From Maricaulis maris MCS10 (lineage in GTDB: Bacteria; Pseudomonadota; Alphaproteobacteria; Caulobacterales; Maricaulaceae), in NCBI RefSeq assembly GCF_000014745.1, contig NC_008347.1:2868001-2932000 (forward strand): 64,000 nucleotides of DNA. The letters are read 5' to 3'. Positions 20,391 to 31,029 of the stretch are shown in pieces. Positions within the stretch are counted from its first letter, which is position 1. Each line of letters opens with the position of its first letter. A model generated the notes under the pieces. That model was given only the letters and a program-made list of their open reading frames with translations, was not told where the DNA came from and did not search any database. The position numbers and the translations under genes were made by a program.

Positions 20391-22931
20391 CTAGTACTGC
20401 ACCCCGACGCGCACGCCGATCGTCCGCGGACGGATGACCGTGACGCGTTCGCGGTCAAACACGAAATTGTTGGCAATCTCACCACGTTCATCGGTGAGAT
20501 TGTTGGCAAACAATTCGACCGACCAGCTCTCACCGGTCAGACCCGTCGTGAAGTTCAGCGAGGTATATCCCTCGACGTCCGCCTTGTTGATCTCGATGAC
20601 GTCGGAAACGCTGTCATCGGTGATGGTGATCTGCGGCATCACATGCGCCATCATGCCGTTTTCCATCGGCCACTCGTAGCGGGCGCGAAGATTGGCCTGA
20701 TAGCTCGGCGCGAAGGCCAGTTCCGAACCGGCGAGAACATCATTGGTCGGAACCAGCACTTCCGTGATCTCGGTGTCGAGCAGCGAGAAGGCGCCGACAA
20801 CGGTCAGGCCCTCGATATCAGCCGGTGCCCAGGTGACCTCGCCCTCAATGCCACGGATTTCGGCATTGGCGGCGTTGTCCGAGAAGAAGAGATTGGTGAT
20901 GGACGGGTCGAAGATCGTGGTCTGGAGGTTCTCGATCTCCACCATGAAGGCGTTGCCGTTGAACCGGACCTGGTTGTCGAAGAGATCGGTTTTCCAGCCG
21001 AACTCGTAATTGACGACTTCATCCGTATCGAGGGCGAAGGGCACGGTATAGCCACCGGGGCCGGATGCACCGCCGGGGCGGTTCAGGACGCCCGGACGGA
21101 AGCCTTCCGACACGGTCGCGTAGAACAGCGCGCCGTCAGTCGGGCGCCATTCCAGCGTACCCTTGAAGATGAAGCCGTCGGTCGCAGCGACATCCGGATT
21201 CCCGAACGCGTTATTCGGTCCATAGAGCGCCGAGATATTGGTGCCGAAGACCTGGGCATCATCAGTCTGGCCGAAATTGAAGAAGGAGCCGTTGGCGCTG
21301 CCAACGAGGTCGACTTCAATATCGTAATAGCGCGCGCCCAGCGTGATCGAGAACTGTTCGGTCAGATCAAAGGTCGTCTCACCGAAAATGCCATATTGCT
21401 GGTCTGTGCGAAGGACGTCATTGCGGAAGATGACGCCGGCCGGGAAAGGTCCCGGATCGGAGAAATAGCCCGGCGATGCATTGCCGATTTCACCCGTCAC
21501 GGCCGTGTTTGTCAGCGGATAGTTCGGCGCGAAGCCCGTCGTGACACCGTCGAAGGAGATCGCATTGACCGAACCCGGATAGGTGAAGTCATTGCGCTCG
21601 GCGACTTCCATGTCGGAGTAAAACCCGCCGAAGGTTGCGCGGACGCGGCGATCTGCCGGCGTATTGAAGCGCAATTCCTGGGTGAAGACCTTGGTGCGCG
21701 TATCCGACTGCACGAACAGGTTCGGCGCCTGACAGGTCCCGGTCGGACCGCCCGCTCCCGGATAGCTCACCGAGCCGTCACAGATATAGTAAGGCAGGTA
21801 CTGGCCGACGAAGAGATAATCGGAATAGTCAACGCGCTGATCGGTATTACGATCCGTGTAGGCGCCGGTATAGACCATTTCCAAGGCACCGAGACGGCCC
21901 TCCAGGGTCCAGCTCGTATTGTGGAAGTAATCGTCCAGCTCGTCTTCCTCGAAGCGCTGGACTTCCAGGTCGTCAAGGCTCGGATCCATGAAGAACACGC
22001 CTTCGGAGTCGAGCTGCTGCTGCATGTGCATGACGGTCAGAGACCAGTCCGCATTGAAGTCATACAGGGCGCTGAGACGGAAACCGGAATAGGTTGTGTC
22101 GTTGAAGTCCTTTTCCAGCAGGTCCGAATTGTTGGCGTCGAGGAAGGTGACATTGGTCAGATCGGCCGTGGACTGGAAACCGGCGCGCGTCGCGCTCACC
22201 GGGACACCATTGTCACGCATCGTGCCGGCAGCGCGGAAGCGGGCCGACTCGCGCGCGCTGCGCGTGCCCGGTACATTGTCGATATAGCCGCCCTGCTGGT
22301 CGACATAGACCACGCCGCGAAGTGCGAAATTGTCGGCGACCGGTACGTTGACCATAGCCTCGACCTTGTTCGACATCTCGCCGCCTTCGGTGAAGGAGAC
22401 CGCGAAGTTCGATGAGGCGTAGAAAGCCGACGGATCCGGACGATTGGTGATCAGCCGAACCGTACCGGCTTGCGAGGACGCACCATAGAGCGTGCCTTGC
22501 GGGCCCGGCAGAACCTCGACGCGCGCCAGGTCGGCGGCGTAAACGTCCAGGTTACGACCCGGCTGCGACACCGGCTGCTCGTCGAGATAGAGCGCGACGT
22601 TGGGCGCCAGGCCAGCGACACCGGCCGTCGTGAGATTCGGCGTCGTCGAGGCAAGGCCCCGAATATAGATCGTGGCCTGACCCGGACCGGAACCGCCGGC
22701 CGTGACGCCGGGCAGTTGCTGCAGGTAGTCGGTGAAGACATCAACGCCGAGCTCCTCCAGCGTCTCCTCATTCATCGCATTCACGGCAAGAGGAATATCT
22801 TGAGTGCTCTGCTCACGCTTGGTGGCGGTGACGGTTATGACATCCACCTGGGCGGCGGCAAGTCCAGCCCCGGCAAGCGACAGAGTTGCGGCGGTCAGAA
22901 AAGTCGTTGAAAGTGCACGTTGCTTCATCAT
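20391..22931 (-). CDS. TonB-dependent outer-membrane receptor 1
   Basis: This is a TonB-energised outer-membrane transporter of 846 residues. A signal peptide of about 28 residues (MMKQRALSTTFLTAATLSLA...) precedes a plug domain (ITVTATKREQSTQDIPLAV and the plug core GQATIYIRGL, with LGVDVFTDYLQQLPGV). A 22-strand barrel follows and ends RPRTIGVRVGVQY, with a C-terminal aromatic residue as required by the assembly machinery. The start is the first of two adjacent ATGs at 22931/22928; longer in-frame extension is not signal-like. The substrate is not deducible. A following terminator separates it from the TPR-sulfotransferase, and the divergent MarR gene lies 342 bp upstream. Confidence 0.95.
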   Translation of the reverse strand: MMKQRALSTTFLTAATLSLAGAGLAAAQVDVITVTATKREQSTQDIPLAVNAMNEETLEELGVDVFTDYLQQLPGVTAGGSGPGQATIYIRGLASTTPNLTTAGVAGLAPNVALYLDEQPVSQPGRNLDVYAADLARVEVLPGPQGTLYGASSQAGTVRLITNRPDPSAFYASSNFAVSFTEGGEMSNKVEAMVNVPVADNFALRGVVYVDQQGGYIDNVPGTRSARESARFRAAGTMRDNGVPVSATRAGFQSTADLTNVTFLDANNSDLLEKDFNDTTYSGFRLSALYDFNADWSLTVMHMQQQLDSEGVFFMDPSLDDLEVQRFEEDELDDYFHNTSWTLEGRLGALEMVYTGAYTDRNTDQRVDYSDYLFVGQYLPYYICDGSVSYPGAGGPTGTCQAPNLFVQSDTRTKVFTQELRFNTPADRRVRATFGGFYSDMEVAERNDFTYPGSVNAISFDGVTTGFAPNYPLTNTAVTGEIGNASPGYFSDPGPFPAGVIFRNDVLRTDQQYGIFGETTFDLTEQFSITLGARYYDIEVDLVGSANGSFFNFGQTDDAQVFGTNISALYGPNNAFGNPDVAATDGFIFKGTLEWRPTDGALFYATVSEGFRPGVLNRPGGASGPGGYTVPFALDTDEVVNYEFGWKTDLFDNQVRFNGNAFMVEIENLQTTIFDPSITNLFFSDNAANAEIRGIEGEVTWAPADIEGLTVVGAFSLLDTEITEVLVPTNDVLAGSELAFAPSYQANLRARYEWPMENGMMAHVMPQITITDDSVSDVIEINKADVEGYTSLNFTTGLTGESWSVELFANNLTDERGEIANNFVFDRERVTVIRPRTIGVRVGVQY

Positions 22932-23273
22932 GACGTAGTGACAGTCCCTTGTGGCGTTACATTTTGAAGCCTGTGTAGAGAGTCCGGTCAGGGCTGGCCA
23001 CCATCGCTTTGTGTTGAAACTTTTAGGACGAAGCAATCCACTGGCGGCCCACCCGTCACCGCCACTCACAACTAACTGTTCCAAAACGCGCATTCACGAC
23101 CCGTTACCAGAATGTGACAGCGTGAAACCGATTTTCGATAGTCTGATTTCGGGACATCCCGCGCAGGATTTCTTCGACATCAAACAAGAGTTGCCGACTC
23201 TTCGAACTCAAACCGTTTGGATTTCCGCGAACCTGCGGGTAAATCCATTCAGGACCTCAAACAGGCGAACCGA
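22932..23273. promoter_or_regulatory. Divergent promoter region of TonB receptor 1 and the MarR gene
   Basis: A 342-bp interval without a gene. It contains a perfect palindrome AAGAGT-TGCCG-ACTCTT at 23186-23202, about 70 bp before the MarR start, which is of the size expected for a MarR-family operator. Other inverted repeats in the interval are weak. No riboswitch was recognised. Confidence 0.5.
23186..23202. promoter_or_regulatory. Candidate MarR operator
   Basis: The perfect inverted repeat AAGAGTTGCCGACTCTT (6-bp arms, 5-bp spacer) lies upstream of the MarR gene. MarR dimers bind 16-20 bp palindromes, usually in their own promoters, so auto-regulation of the MarR/CoA-transferase pair is inferred. 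Binding has not been shown. Confidence 0.45.
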
Positions 23274-23744
23274 ATGAGCGACCACGACGAAATTCTTGTG
23301 TCCCTGCGGCGCATTACGCGCGCGATCGATCTGCAGTCGAAACGACTGGTCAAGGCAACCGGCCTGACCGCGCCGCAGCTCGTTGTCATCGACACGCTGC
23401 GAAAGCGGGGCGACCTGTCTCCCAGCGCGATCGCCCGCGCCGTGTCGCTGAGCCAGGCGACCATCACCTCGATCCTTGATCGCCTGACCCACGCCGGGCT
23501 GGTCGAGCGGGTCAAGAGCGACACCGACAAGCGGGTCGTCATGGCGCATCTGACCGAGACCGGCAGGGCCGCCGGCGAAACTGCGCCGGAATTGCTTCAG
23601 GCCGGATTCCTGCGTTCCTTCCGTGAGCTTCAGCCGTGGGAACAGAACATGCTGATCGCCTCGCTCCAGCGCATCGCCGAACTGATGGACGCCGAGGGTC
23701 TCGACGCGTCGCCTTTCCTCGACACGGGCGAAATCACCCAATGA
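23274..23744 (+). CDS. MarR-family transcriptional regulator
   Basis: A winged-helix regulator of 156 residues. The HTH core is SPSAIARAVSLSQATITSILDRL and the wing DTDKRVVMAHLTETGR, both typical of MarR/EctR-type proteins. It may bind a phenolic, CoA-linked or osmolyte-type ligand, but the ligand is unknown. The start at 23274 (MSDHDEIL) was preferred over a longer frame because the family begins near here. The stop overlaps the next gene (CaiB-type CoA-transferase) by 4 bp, and a perfect palindrome stands upstream, consistent with a self-regulated two-gene operon. The TonB receptor 1 gene is divergent and could be a second target. Confidence 0.9.
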   Translation: MSDHDEILVSLRRITRAIDLQSKRLVKATGLTAPQLVVIDTLRKRGDLSPSAIARAVSLSQATITSILDRLTHAGLVERVKSDTDKRVVMAHLTETGRAAGETAPELLQAGFLRSFRELQPWEQNMLIASLQRIAELMDAEGLDASPFLDTGEITQ

Positions 23745-24916
23745 GCGAGATCACCGACCGCGCCCTCACCGGCCTCAAGGTCGTCGAACTGGCGCGGGTC
23801 CTGGCGGGCCCCTGGGTCGGTCAGACCCTGGCCGATCTTGGCGCCGATGTGATCAAGGTTGAGAGCCCCGCCGGCGATGACACCCGGACCTGGGGCCCGC
23901 CCTGGATCGATCATGAAAGCGGCCGGGCAGCGGCCTATTACCATTCCTGCAATCGCGGCAAACGCTCGGTGACCGCCGATTTCCGCAAACCCGAGGATCT
24001 TGATTTCGTCCGCACCCTGATCGCCGATGCCGACGTCGTCGTCGAGAATTTCAAGGTCGGAAGCTTGGCCAAATTCGGACTCGATCATCCGAGCCTCGCT
24101 GCCGATCATCCCCGGCTGGTCTATTGTTCGATCACCGGCTTTGGCCAGAGCGGCCCCTATGCCCACCGGGCCGGCTATGACCTCGCCATCCAGGCCATGA
24201 GCGGCATCATGGATCTGACCGGGGAGGCGGACGGCCCACCGCAAAGACTGGGCGTTGCCTTCGCCGACATATTCACCGGCCTCTACGCCACCATTGCGAT
24301 CCAGGCTGCCCTGGCACAGCGCGAACGCACAGGTCAGGGCCAGTATATCGACATGGCCCTGCTCGACTCGATGATCGGCGTTCTGGGCAATCAGGCGATG
24401 AACTACTTCGCCACCGGCACATCTCCGCGCAGGATCGGCAATGCCCACCCGTCCATCGTCCCCTATCAGGAGTTCGCCTGCGCCGATGGGCATATCATCA
24501 TCGCGTGCGGCAATGACGGCCAGTTCGAGCGGCTGGCCCACGCACTGGCGCTGGGTGACGATGTCCTTTCAGCCAACCGGACCAATGCCCAACGCGTCGG
24601 CAACCGGGCCAAGCTCGCGGCCCTGATGTCCGACAGGCTGGCGGCGATGCCGCGGTCAGACGCACTGGCAATGCTGGAGGCCAATGGCGTCCCGGCGGGC
24701 CCGATCAACACGGTCGCCGAGGCCTTCGATGACCCGCAAGTCCGGCATCGTGGACTTGAGATCACCTCGGACGGCATTCCGGGACTGCGCTCACCGATCC
24801 GGATGTCGGACAGCGATACGGGTGCTACAGGCCGTGCTCCCGCACTGGGCGAACACACCGAGATAGTGAAGGCCGAGCTGCGGAAAAAAGGATGGGGCGG
24901 GCCCGCTGGGAAATAG
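23741..24916 (+). CDS. CaiB/BaiF (family III) CoA-transferase
   Basis: A 391-residue family III CoA-transferase, which moves CoA between carboxylic acids through an aspartyl-CoA intermediate. The catalytic aspartate is D147 in AGYDLAIQAMSG. Other motifs are LARVLAGPWVGQTLADLGADVIKVE at the N-terminus, ENFKVGSL, and GVPAGPINTV near the C-terminus. Relatives act on carnitine, formate/oxalate, bile acids or aromatic acids; the acid here is unknown. It overlaps the MarR stop by 4 bp (ATGA), so the regulator probably controls it. It converges with the FadB-like gene, with only 23 bp between stops. Confidence 0.92.
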   Translation: MSEITDRALTGLKVVELARVLAGPWVGQTLADLGADVIKVESPAGDDTRTWGPPWIDHESGRAAAYYHSCNRGKRSVTADFRKPEDLDFVRTLIADADVVVENFKVGSLAKFGLDHPSLAADHPRLVYCSITGFGQSGPYAHRAGYDLAIQAMSGIMDLTGEADGPPQRLGVAFADIFTGLYATIAIQAALAQRERTGQGQYIDMALLDSMIGVLGNQAMNYFATGTSPRRIGNAHPSIVPYQEFACADGHIIIACGNDGQFERLAHALALGDDVLSANRTNAQRVGNRAKLAALMSDRLAAMPRSDALAMLEANGVPAGPINTVAEAFDDPQVRHRGLEITSDGIPGLRSPIRMSDSDTGATGRAPALGEHTEIVKAELRKKGWGGPAGK

Positions 24917-24939
24917 GCCCGCTCCGATTACCTTGGCAT

Positions 24940-26979
24940 CTAGCCGTTGAAGCGCTCGCCCTTGGCGGCCCTGTCAGCCAAATAGGGCGAAACCTCGTGC
25001 CCGAAAGCTTTCAAGCCCTCGACCACAACATCCAGCCCGATCGTGTCGGCCCAGAACATTGGCCCGCCGGTATAGGCCGGCCAGCCATAGCCATTGATCC
25101 AGACGGTATCGATGTCGGAGGCCCGCTGGGCCATGCCCTCGTCGAGAATTTTCGCGCCCTCATTGATCATCGGGAAGAGCAGGCGGTTTCGGATTTCCTC
25201 CGGGGAGAAGGATTGCGGCGCCTGGCCCGACTTGGCGACAAATGCCGCGATGACCTCTTCCACTTCGGCTGACGGGGTGCGGCGGCGGTTCTCGTCGTAA
25301 TCGTAGAACCCCTTGCCATTCTTCTGGCCACGACGGTCCCGCTCGCAGAGCACATCGCGGATGGTTTCGCCCTTGGATGCGTCCCTGTTCCAACCCAGAT
25401 CGAGACCGGCGAGGTCAGCCATCTGGAACGGGCCCATTGGCATGCCAAAATCCGTCAGCGCGTCATCAACTGCCCAAGGCGTAATGCCCTGCATCAGCAT
25501 GGCATTGGCGGCCTGCTGACGCGGCGACAGCATGCGATTGCCGATGAAGCCGTGGCAGACGCCCGACACCACTGCGACCTTGCCGACTTTCTTGGCCAGG
25601 GCCATCGCCGTCTTGAGCACGGCTGGAGACGCTTTCTCGGCGCGGACCACCTCAAGCAGACGCATCACATTGGCCGGTGAGAAGAAGTGCAAACCGAGCA
25701 CGAATTCCGGTCGCTTGGTCATCGCCGCCATCTCATCGACATTGAGATAGGAGGTATTGGACGCCAGGATCGCGCCCGGTTTGACGATGGAATCGAGCTT
25801 GGTGAAGACGTCCTTCTTGACGTCCATGTTCTCGAAAACGGCCTCGATCACCAGATCGCAATCGGCCAGGTCATTCATGTCGAGCGTCGGGGTGAGCCGG
25901 CCCATGCACTGTTCGACCTGCTCCGCCGTGAATTTGCCGCGAGAGGCCGAGCGCTCGTAATTCTTGCGGATGATCGAAACGCCACGGTCCAGCGGGTCCT
26001 GTTCGCGTTCCAGAATGGTGACCGCGATGCCGGCGGTCAGGAAGTTCATGGCGATACCGCCACCCATCGTACCGGCGCCCAGAATCCCGACCTTCGCGAT
26101 GGGCAGAACGGGCGTGTCAGCCGGAATGTCATCAATCTTGCCAGCGGCACGTTCGGCGAAGAAAACATGGCGCAGCGCGCGGGACTGGGTGCCGGAGACC
26201 AGCTTTCCGAACAGCTCGCGCTCTTTTTTGACCCCTTCGGCGAAGGGCAGTTCTATGGCGGCGCGGACAGCCTCAATGCAGGCCTCCGGCGCTTCAAACC
26301 CCTTCAGGCGGCGTAGTTCCGTCTTGCGGAAATTGTCGAAGAAGTCATCGGCCAAGACCGTGTCGAGCTTGTCGGTGCGGGCGCTTGAAATCGGGTGGGT
26401 TGTGGCTGAACTCACGCTGCGCGCGAAAGCGATACCGCTCTCGGCCAGCTGGTCATCAGCGACCAGCTTGTCGACCAGTCCGATCCGCTCGGCCGCAGCC
26501 GCCGGGATCGGATCACCCTTGGCAATCATCGGCAGGGCGGCTTCGACACCGACCACACGTGGCAGGCGCTGGGTACCACCGGCGCCCGGGAGGAGCCCCA
26601 GCTTGACTTCCGGCAGGCCCAACTTGGCGGATGCGGCGGCAACACGGTAATGGCACCCCAGAGCGACCTCCAGACCGCCCCCCAGCGCCGTTCCGTGGAT
26701 CGCGGCAACCACCGGTTTCGGGCTCGCCTCGATGGCGTCGATCACCTCGGGGAGGGAGGGACCGACCGGCGGCTTGCCGAATTCGGTGATATCGGCGCCC
26801 GCAAAGAATGTGCGCCCCTCGCAGGTGATGACAACGGCCTTGATGGCATCGTCCGAGGCCGCCTCAGCCATCGCGGCAGCCAACCCAGCGCGAACTGCCT
26901 GGCCAAGCGCGTTGACCGGCGGATTGTTCGACGTGACGACGAGTACGTCCCCGTCCTTGCGCGTGCTGATGACCGTCAT
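24940..26979 (-). CDS. Bifunctional enoyl-CoA hydratase / 3-hydroxyacyl-CoA dehydrogenase (FadB/FadJ type)
   Basis: A 679-residue fatty-acid beta-oxidation multifunctional enzyme. The crotonase half (about 1-190) has the oxyanion pattern HGTALGGGLEVALGC and the two catalytic glutamates E104 and E124, spaced as in FadB. The NAD-dependent 3-hydroxyacyl-CoA dehydrogenase half starts at about 293 with KVGILGAGTMGGGIAMNFL and has VLGLHFFSPANVMRLLEVV. The start at 26979 (MTVISTRK) is chosen over a nearby upstream ATG because AGGAG stands six bases before it. It is divergent from an acyl-CoA synthetase across a 226-bp region holding a GCATACC-N4-ATTCGAT site. The classical thiolase partner is probably the gene at 42875. 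Confidence 0.93.
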   Translation of the reverse strand: MTVISTRKDGDVLVVTSNNPPVNALGQAVRAGLAAAMAEAASDDAIKAVVITCEGRTFFAGADITEFGKPPVGPSLPEVIDAIEASPKPVVAAIHGTALGGGLEVALGCHYRVAAASAKLGLPEVKLGLLPGAGGTQRLPRVVGVEAALPMIAKGDPIPAAAAERIGLVDKLVADDQLAESGIAFARSVSSATTHPISSARTDKLDTVLADDFFDNFRKTELRRLKGFEAPEACIEAVRAAIELPFAEGVKKERELFGKLVSGTQSRALRHVFFAERAAGKIDDIPADTPVLPIAKVGILGAGTMGGGIAMNFLTAGIAVTILEREQDPLDRGVSIIRKNYERSASRGKFTAEQVEQCMGRLTPTLDMNDLADCDLVIEAVFENMDVKKDVFTKLDSIVKPGAILASNTSYLNVDEMAAMTKRPEFVLGLHFFSPANVMRLLEVVRAEKASPAVLKTAMALAKKVGKVAVVSGVCHGFIGNRMLSPRQQAANAMLMQGITPWAVDDALTDFGMPMGPFQMADLAGLDLGWNRDASKGETIRDVLCERDRRGQKNGKGFYDYDENRRRTPSAEVEEVIAAFVAKSGQAPQSFSPEEIRNRLLFPMINEGAKILDEGMAQRASDIDTVWINGYGWPAYTGGPMFWADTIGLDVVVEGLKAFGHEVSPYLADRAAKGERFNG

Positions 26980-27067
26980 CCCCATCTCCTGTTTCCGGGC
27001 CCGCTGCGGGACCATTGATCGTATCGCCTGACAACCGCTAGCGGCCGATTGACGCCTTTGCAAGGCT

Positions 27068-27085
27068 GCATACCCTGCATTCGAT
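27068..27085. promoter_or_regulatory. Shared motif GCATACC-N4-ATTCGAT, copy 1
   Basis: An 18-bp element in the divergent interval, 88 bp before the FadB-like start and 120 bp before the acyl-CoA synthetase start. The same pattern (14 fixed bases, same spacing) recurs at 37952-37969 upstream of TonB receptor 2. It also shows GCATA...TATGC (27068-27089) as an imperfect inverted repeat. It is probably a regulator site, with the double-domain TetR protein at 33214 as candidate; no direct evidence exists. Confidence 0.5.
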
Positions 27086-27205
27086 ATGCTAGGCAACCGA
27101 TGTGATCGCCCGGGCGTTATAGTCAGGCCTTGTGATAAATATGGTTCGACACTATCGTCGACTCAACAAATAAAGCAGCAAACCCGAAACAGGATTTCGT
27201 TGGGG

Positions 27206-28969
<1,764 letters not shown>

Positions 28970-29022
28970 ACCACGCCGACACCAAGCCGGACTGACACCG
29001 GATATTGAAGGGGAGAGACGCG

Positions 29023-30159
29023 ATGCTGATCGCAACACTGATGATGGCAGGCACCACGCTGCTCGCCCAGCCGCCGGGCTATACGGCACCGGACTATGAC
29101 GCCGCCGACAGCTGGCTGTGCCGGCCCGGCCGGGAGGACGCCTGCGCGATCGATCTCGACACCACAATCATCGAGGCCGATGGCCGCATGAGCGTCGAAG
29201 CCTTTCAGGCTGCCGCGGACCCTGGTGTTGATTGCTTCTATGTCTATCCGACCGTGTCGAATGACCTGACACCGAATTCCGACATGGTCGCCAATGACGA
29301 GGAAGACCGCGTGATCGCGGCCCAGTTCGCGCGTTTCGGCGAGGTCTGCCGGACCTATGCGCCGATGTACCGGCAGGTCACGCTGACTGCGCTGCGCTCG
29401 ATGATGACCGGCGAGCCGGTCGCCGCCGATGGCGTCACTGCCTATCTCGACGTCCAGACCGCCTTCGCCCATTACATGGAGCACGATAATGACGGTCGGC
29501 CCTATGTACTGATCGGACATTCCCAGGGCGCCCGCATGCTGGAACAACTGGTCGCCCGCGTCGTCGACGGCCAGGCCATCCAGACCAACATGCTCTCGGC
29601 CATGCTGATCGGCTACAACATCGCCGTTCCGCCGGGCGAGCCGGTCGGTGGCGCCTTCCAGGCCGTGCCGAGCTGCCGCTCATCGGACGAGACCGGCTGC
29701 TTCATCAGCTATGTTTCCTTCCGTTCCGACGTCCCACCGCCGGAAGCCTCGCGCTTTGGCAAACTGCCGGACCCATCCGTTGAGGTTGCCTGCACCAATC
29801 CGGCCGACCTTGCGGGCAATGCGGATACACCGCTTCAAGCCTATCTCGCGACGGGCGGCGCCTTCACCTCTTCGGTCGAGGCAGGGCCCTGGGTCGAGGG
29901 TGGCGCAGAGGTCACGACTGACTTCGTGCGGGTTCCTGGCCTGATCACAGGTCAATGCCTGAACGATGAGCATGGAAGCTATTTTGCCATCTCGGTCCAT
30001 GGCGACCCGGCCGATCCGCGCACCGACGACATTGTCGGCGACGTGGTGGCCAATGGCGCCATTCTGGCGGATTGGGGCCTGCACCTGCTCGACATCGGCA
30101 TTGCCCAGCGCGATCTGATTGATCTGGTCATGAGCCAAGCAGCTGCCTACGACCAGTAA
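29023..30159 (+). CDS. DUF3089 alpha/beta-hydrolase-like exported protein
   Basis: A 378-residue protein with a signal peptide-like start (MLIATLMMAGTTLLA) and then a DUF3089 domain, a hydrolase fold related to lipases and esterases. The nucleophile elbow is VLIGHSQGARML with S167; DCFYVYPTVSNDL and TGQCLNDEHGSYFAISVHGDP are further conserved-looking parts. It is likely a periplasmic or secreted esterase, but the substrate is unknown. The start at 29023 is preceded by GAAGGGGAGAG. It follows the acyl-CoA synthetase by 53 bp, so ester hydrolysis and fatty-acid activation may be linked. A terminator lies at 30214-30243. Confidence 0.82.
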   Translation: MLIATLMMAGTTLLAQPPGYTAPDYDAADSWLCRPGREDACAIDLDTTIIEADGRMSVEAFQAAADPGVDCFYVYPTVSNDLTPNSDMVANDEEDRVIAAQFARFGEVCRTYAPMYRQVTLTALRSMMTGEPVAADGVTAYLDVQTAFAHYMEHDNDGRPYVLIGHSQGARMLEQLVARVVDGQAIQTNMLSAMLIGYNIAVPPGEPVGGAFQAVPSCRSSDETGCFISYVSFRSDVPPPEASRFGKLPDPSVEVACTNPADLAGNADTPLQAYLATGGAFTSSVEAGPWVEGGAEVTTDFVRVPGLITGQCLNDEHGSYFAISVHGDPADPRTDDIVGDVVANGAILADWGLHLLDIGIAQRDLIDLVMSQAAAYDQ

Positions 30160-30213
30160 GACACGCCATACCGGCCCTGGGATGGGGAGGCGGGCTGGGG
30201 CGGCGGACGGGAG

Positions 30214-30243
30214 CAGGGCGGACCAGACGGGTCGCCCTGTTTT
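30214..30243 (+). terminator. Intrinsic terminator after the DUF3089 gene
   Basis: The hairpin pairs CAGGGCG(G)ACC at 30214-30224 with GGTCGCCCTG at 30230-30239 (one bulged G, 5-nt loop) and is followed by TTTT on the plus strand. It lies 55 bp beyond the stop of the DUF3089 gene and 10 bp before the stop of the convergent thioesterase gene, and should serve the plus-strand operon. Confidence 0.7.
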
Positions 30244-30252
30244 CATGTCGGG

Positions 30253-31029
30253 TCAGACGAAGATCGCCACACTCTGTATGCCGGACATGACCGGCTCGCG
30301 ATCGGCATTCCAATGCTGCATCAGCTGGCTGGACGAGCCGTGCCGCGCGAGGTCGGCGGTCGAACGGGAAAGCCACCAGCCATCCGTCGTCGCCGGCGCG
30401 GCGGCAAGGAGATTGATCTGCCAGGTCATCGAGCTGATCGGACCAGGGCGCTCGAACAGCGCCATGGCAGCGGGCGGCAAGGCGTCACCAATGGCCATCA
30501 GTTCGACCATCGGATCCAGGCCATCGCGCTCATTCAACCGCACCCAGCGCATGAAGTCCGGCGTGTGGCGCTCCTCCAGCGGCAGCGCGTGACGGTATTC
30601 CAGATTACCGGTGAAGAATTTCGGATCCGGATTTGCCATGGCTGGTGCCGCATCAGCGTAATTCGGGACTTCCGGCCGTGCGCTCGCGGCATAGTCGATG
30701 CTGGACTCAAGCCCGACCATGAACACAAACAGGGCCTTGAGACCCAGTTTGCCATCCGTAAAAACCTGGGCCTCGATGAAGGCTGCCGTCCGGCCACGAC
30801 GCAGGAGTTCGGTCTTGACAGTAACCTCGCCAGCCAGGGGTCCGACAAAGGCAATCTGGGCCGAACGCAGGGGTGGCAGGTCTGGCTGTGAGCGCATCGC
30901 GGCTTCAAGCGCGAGAGCCGCGGTCAGCCCGCCATAGGCCGTGCGACCCTGCATCCAGGTATCGGGAATGCTCGCGGTCAGGGAGTCACCCCCTGCCTCG
31001 GCTGCGGCCAGTATCTTGGGTAGCGACAT
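30253..31029 (-). CDS. Hot-dog fold acyl-CoA thioesterase family protein
   Basis: A 258-residue protein with double hot-dog folds. N-terminal PDTWMQGRTAYGGLTAALALEAA is the TesB/4HBT_3-like part, followed by RSAQIAFVGPLAGEVTVKTELLRRGRTAAF, and a second half SSSQLMQHWN...QSVAIF. It should hydrolyse acyl-CoA esters, although no chemistry has been shown and a YbgC-like or FcoT-like activity is possible. It is shorter than canonical TesB (about 285-305 residues, compare 44150-45067). The start at 31029 overlaps the stop of the upstream SDR gene by one base (TGATG), so the two are translated together. Confidence 0.78.
   Translation of the reverse strand: MSLPKILAAAEAGGDSLTASIPDTWMQGRTAYGGLTAALALEAAMRSQPDLPPLRSAQIAFVGPLAGEVTVKTELLRRGRTAAFIEAQVFTDGKLGLKALFVFMVGLESSIDYAASARPEVPNYADAAPAMANPDPKFFTGNLEYRHALPLEERHTPDFMRWVRLNERDGLDPMVELMAIGDALPPAAMALFERPGPISSMTWQINLLAAAPATTDGWWLSRSTADLARHGSSSQLMQHWNADREPVMSGIQSVAIFV

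Noticed and set aside
20184-22415. A 743-codon open frame on the plus strand, antisense to TonB receptor 1
   Set aside because: No protein family is recognisable, and the minus-strand receptor has a signal peptide, plug and barrel. Long antisense frames are common in GC-rich genes.
22932-23273. Cobalamin, TPP or other riboswitch before TonB receptor 1
   Set aside because: No conserved box or typical leader structure was recognised by eye.
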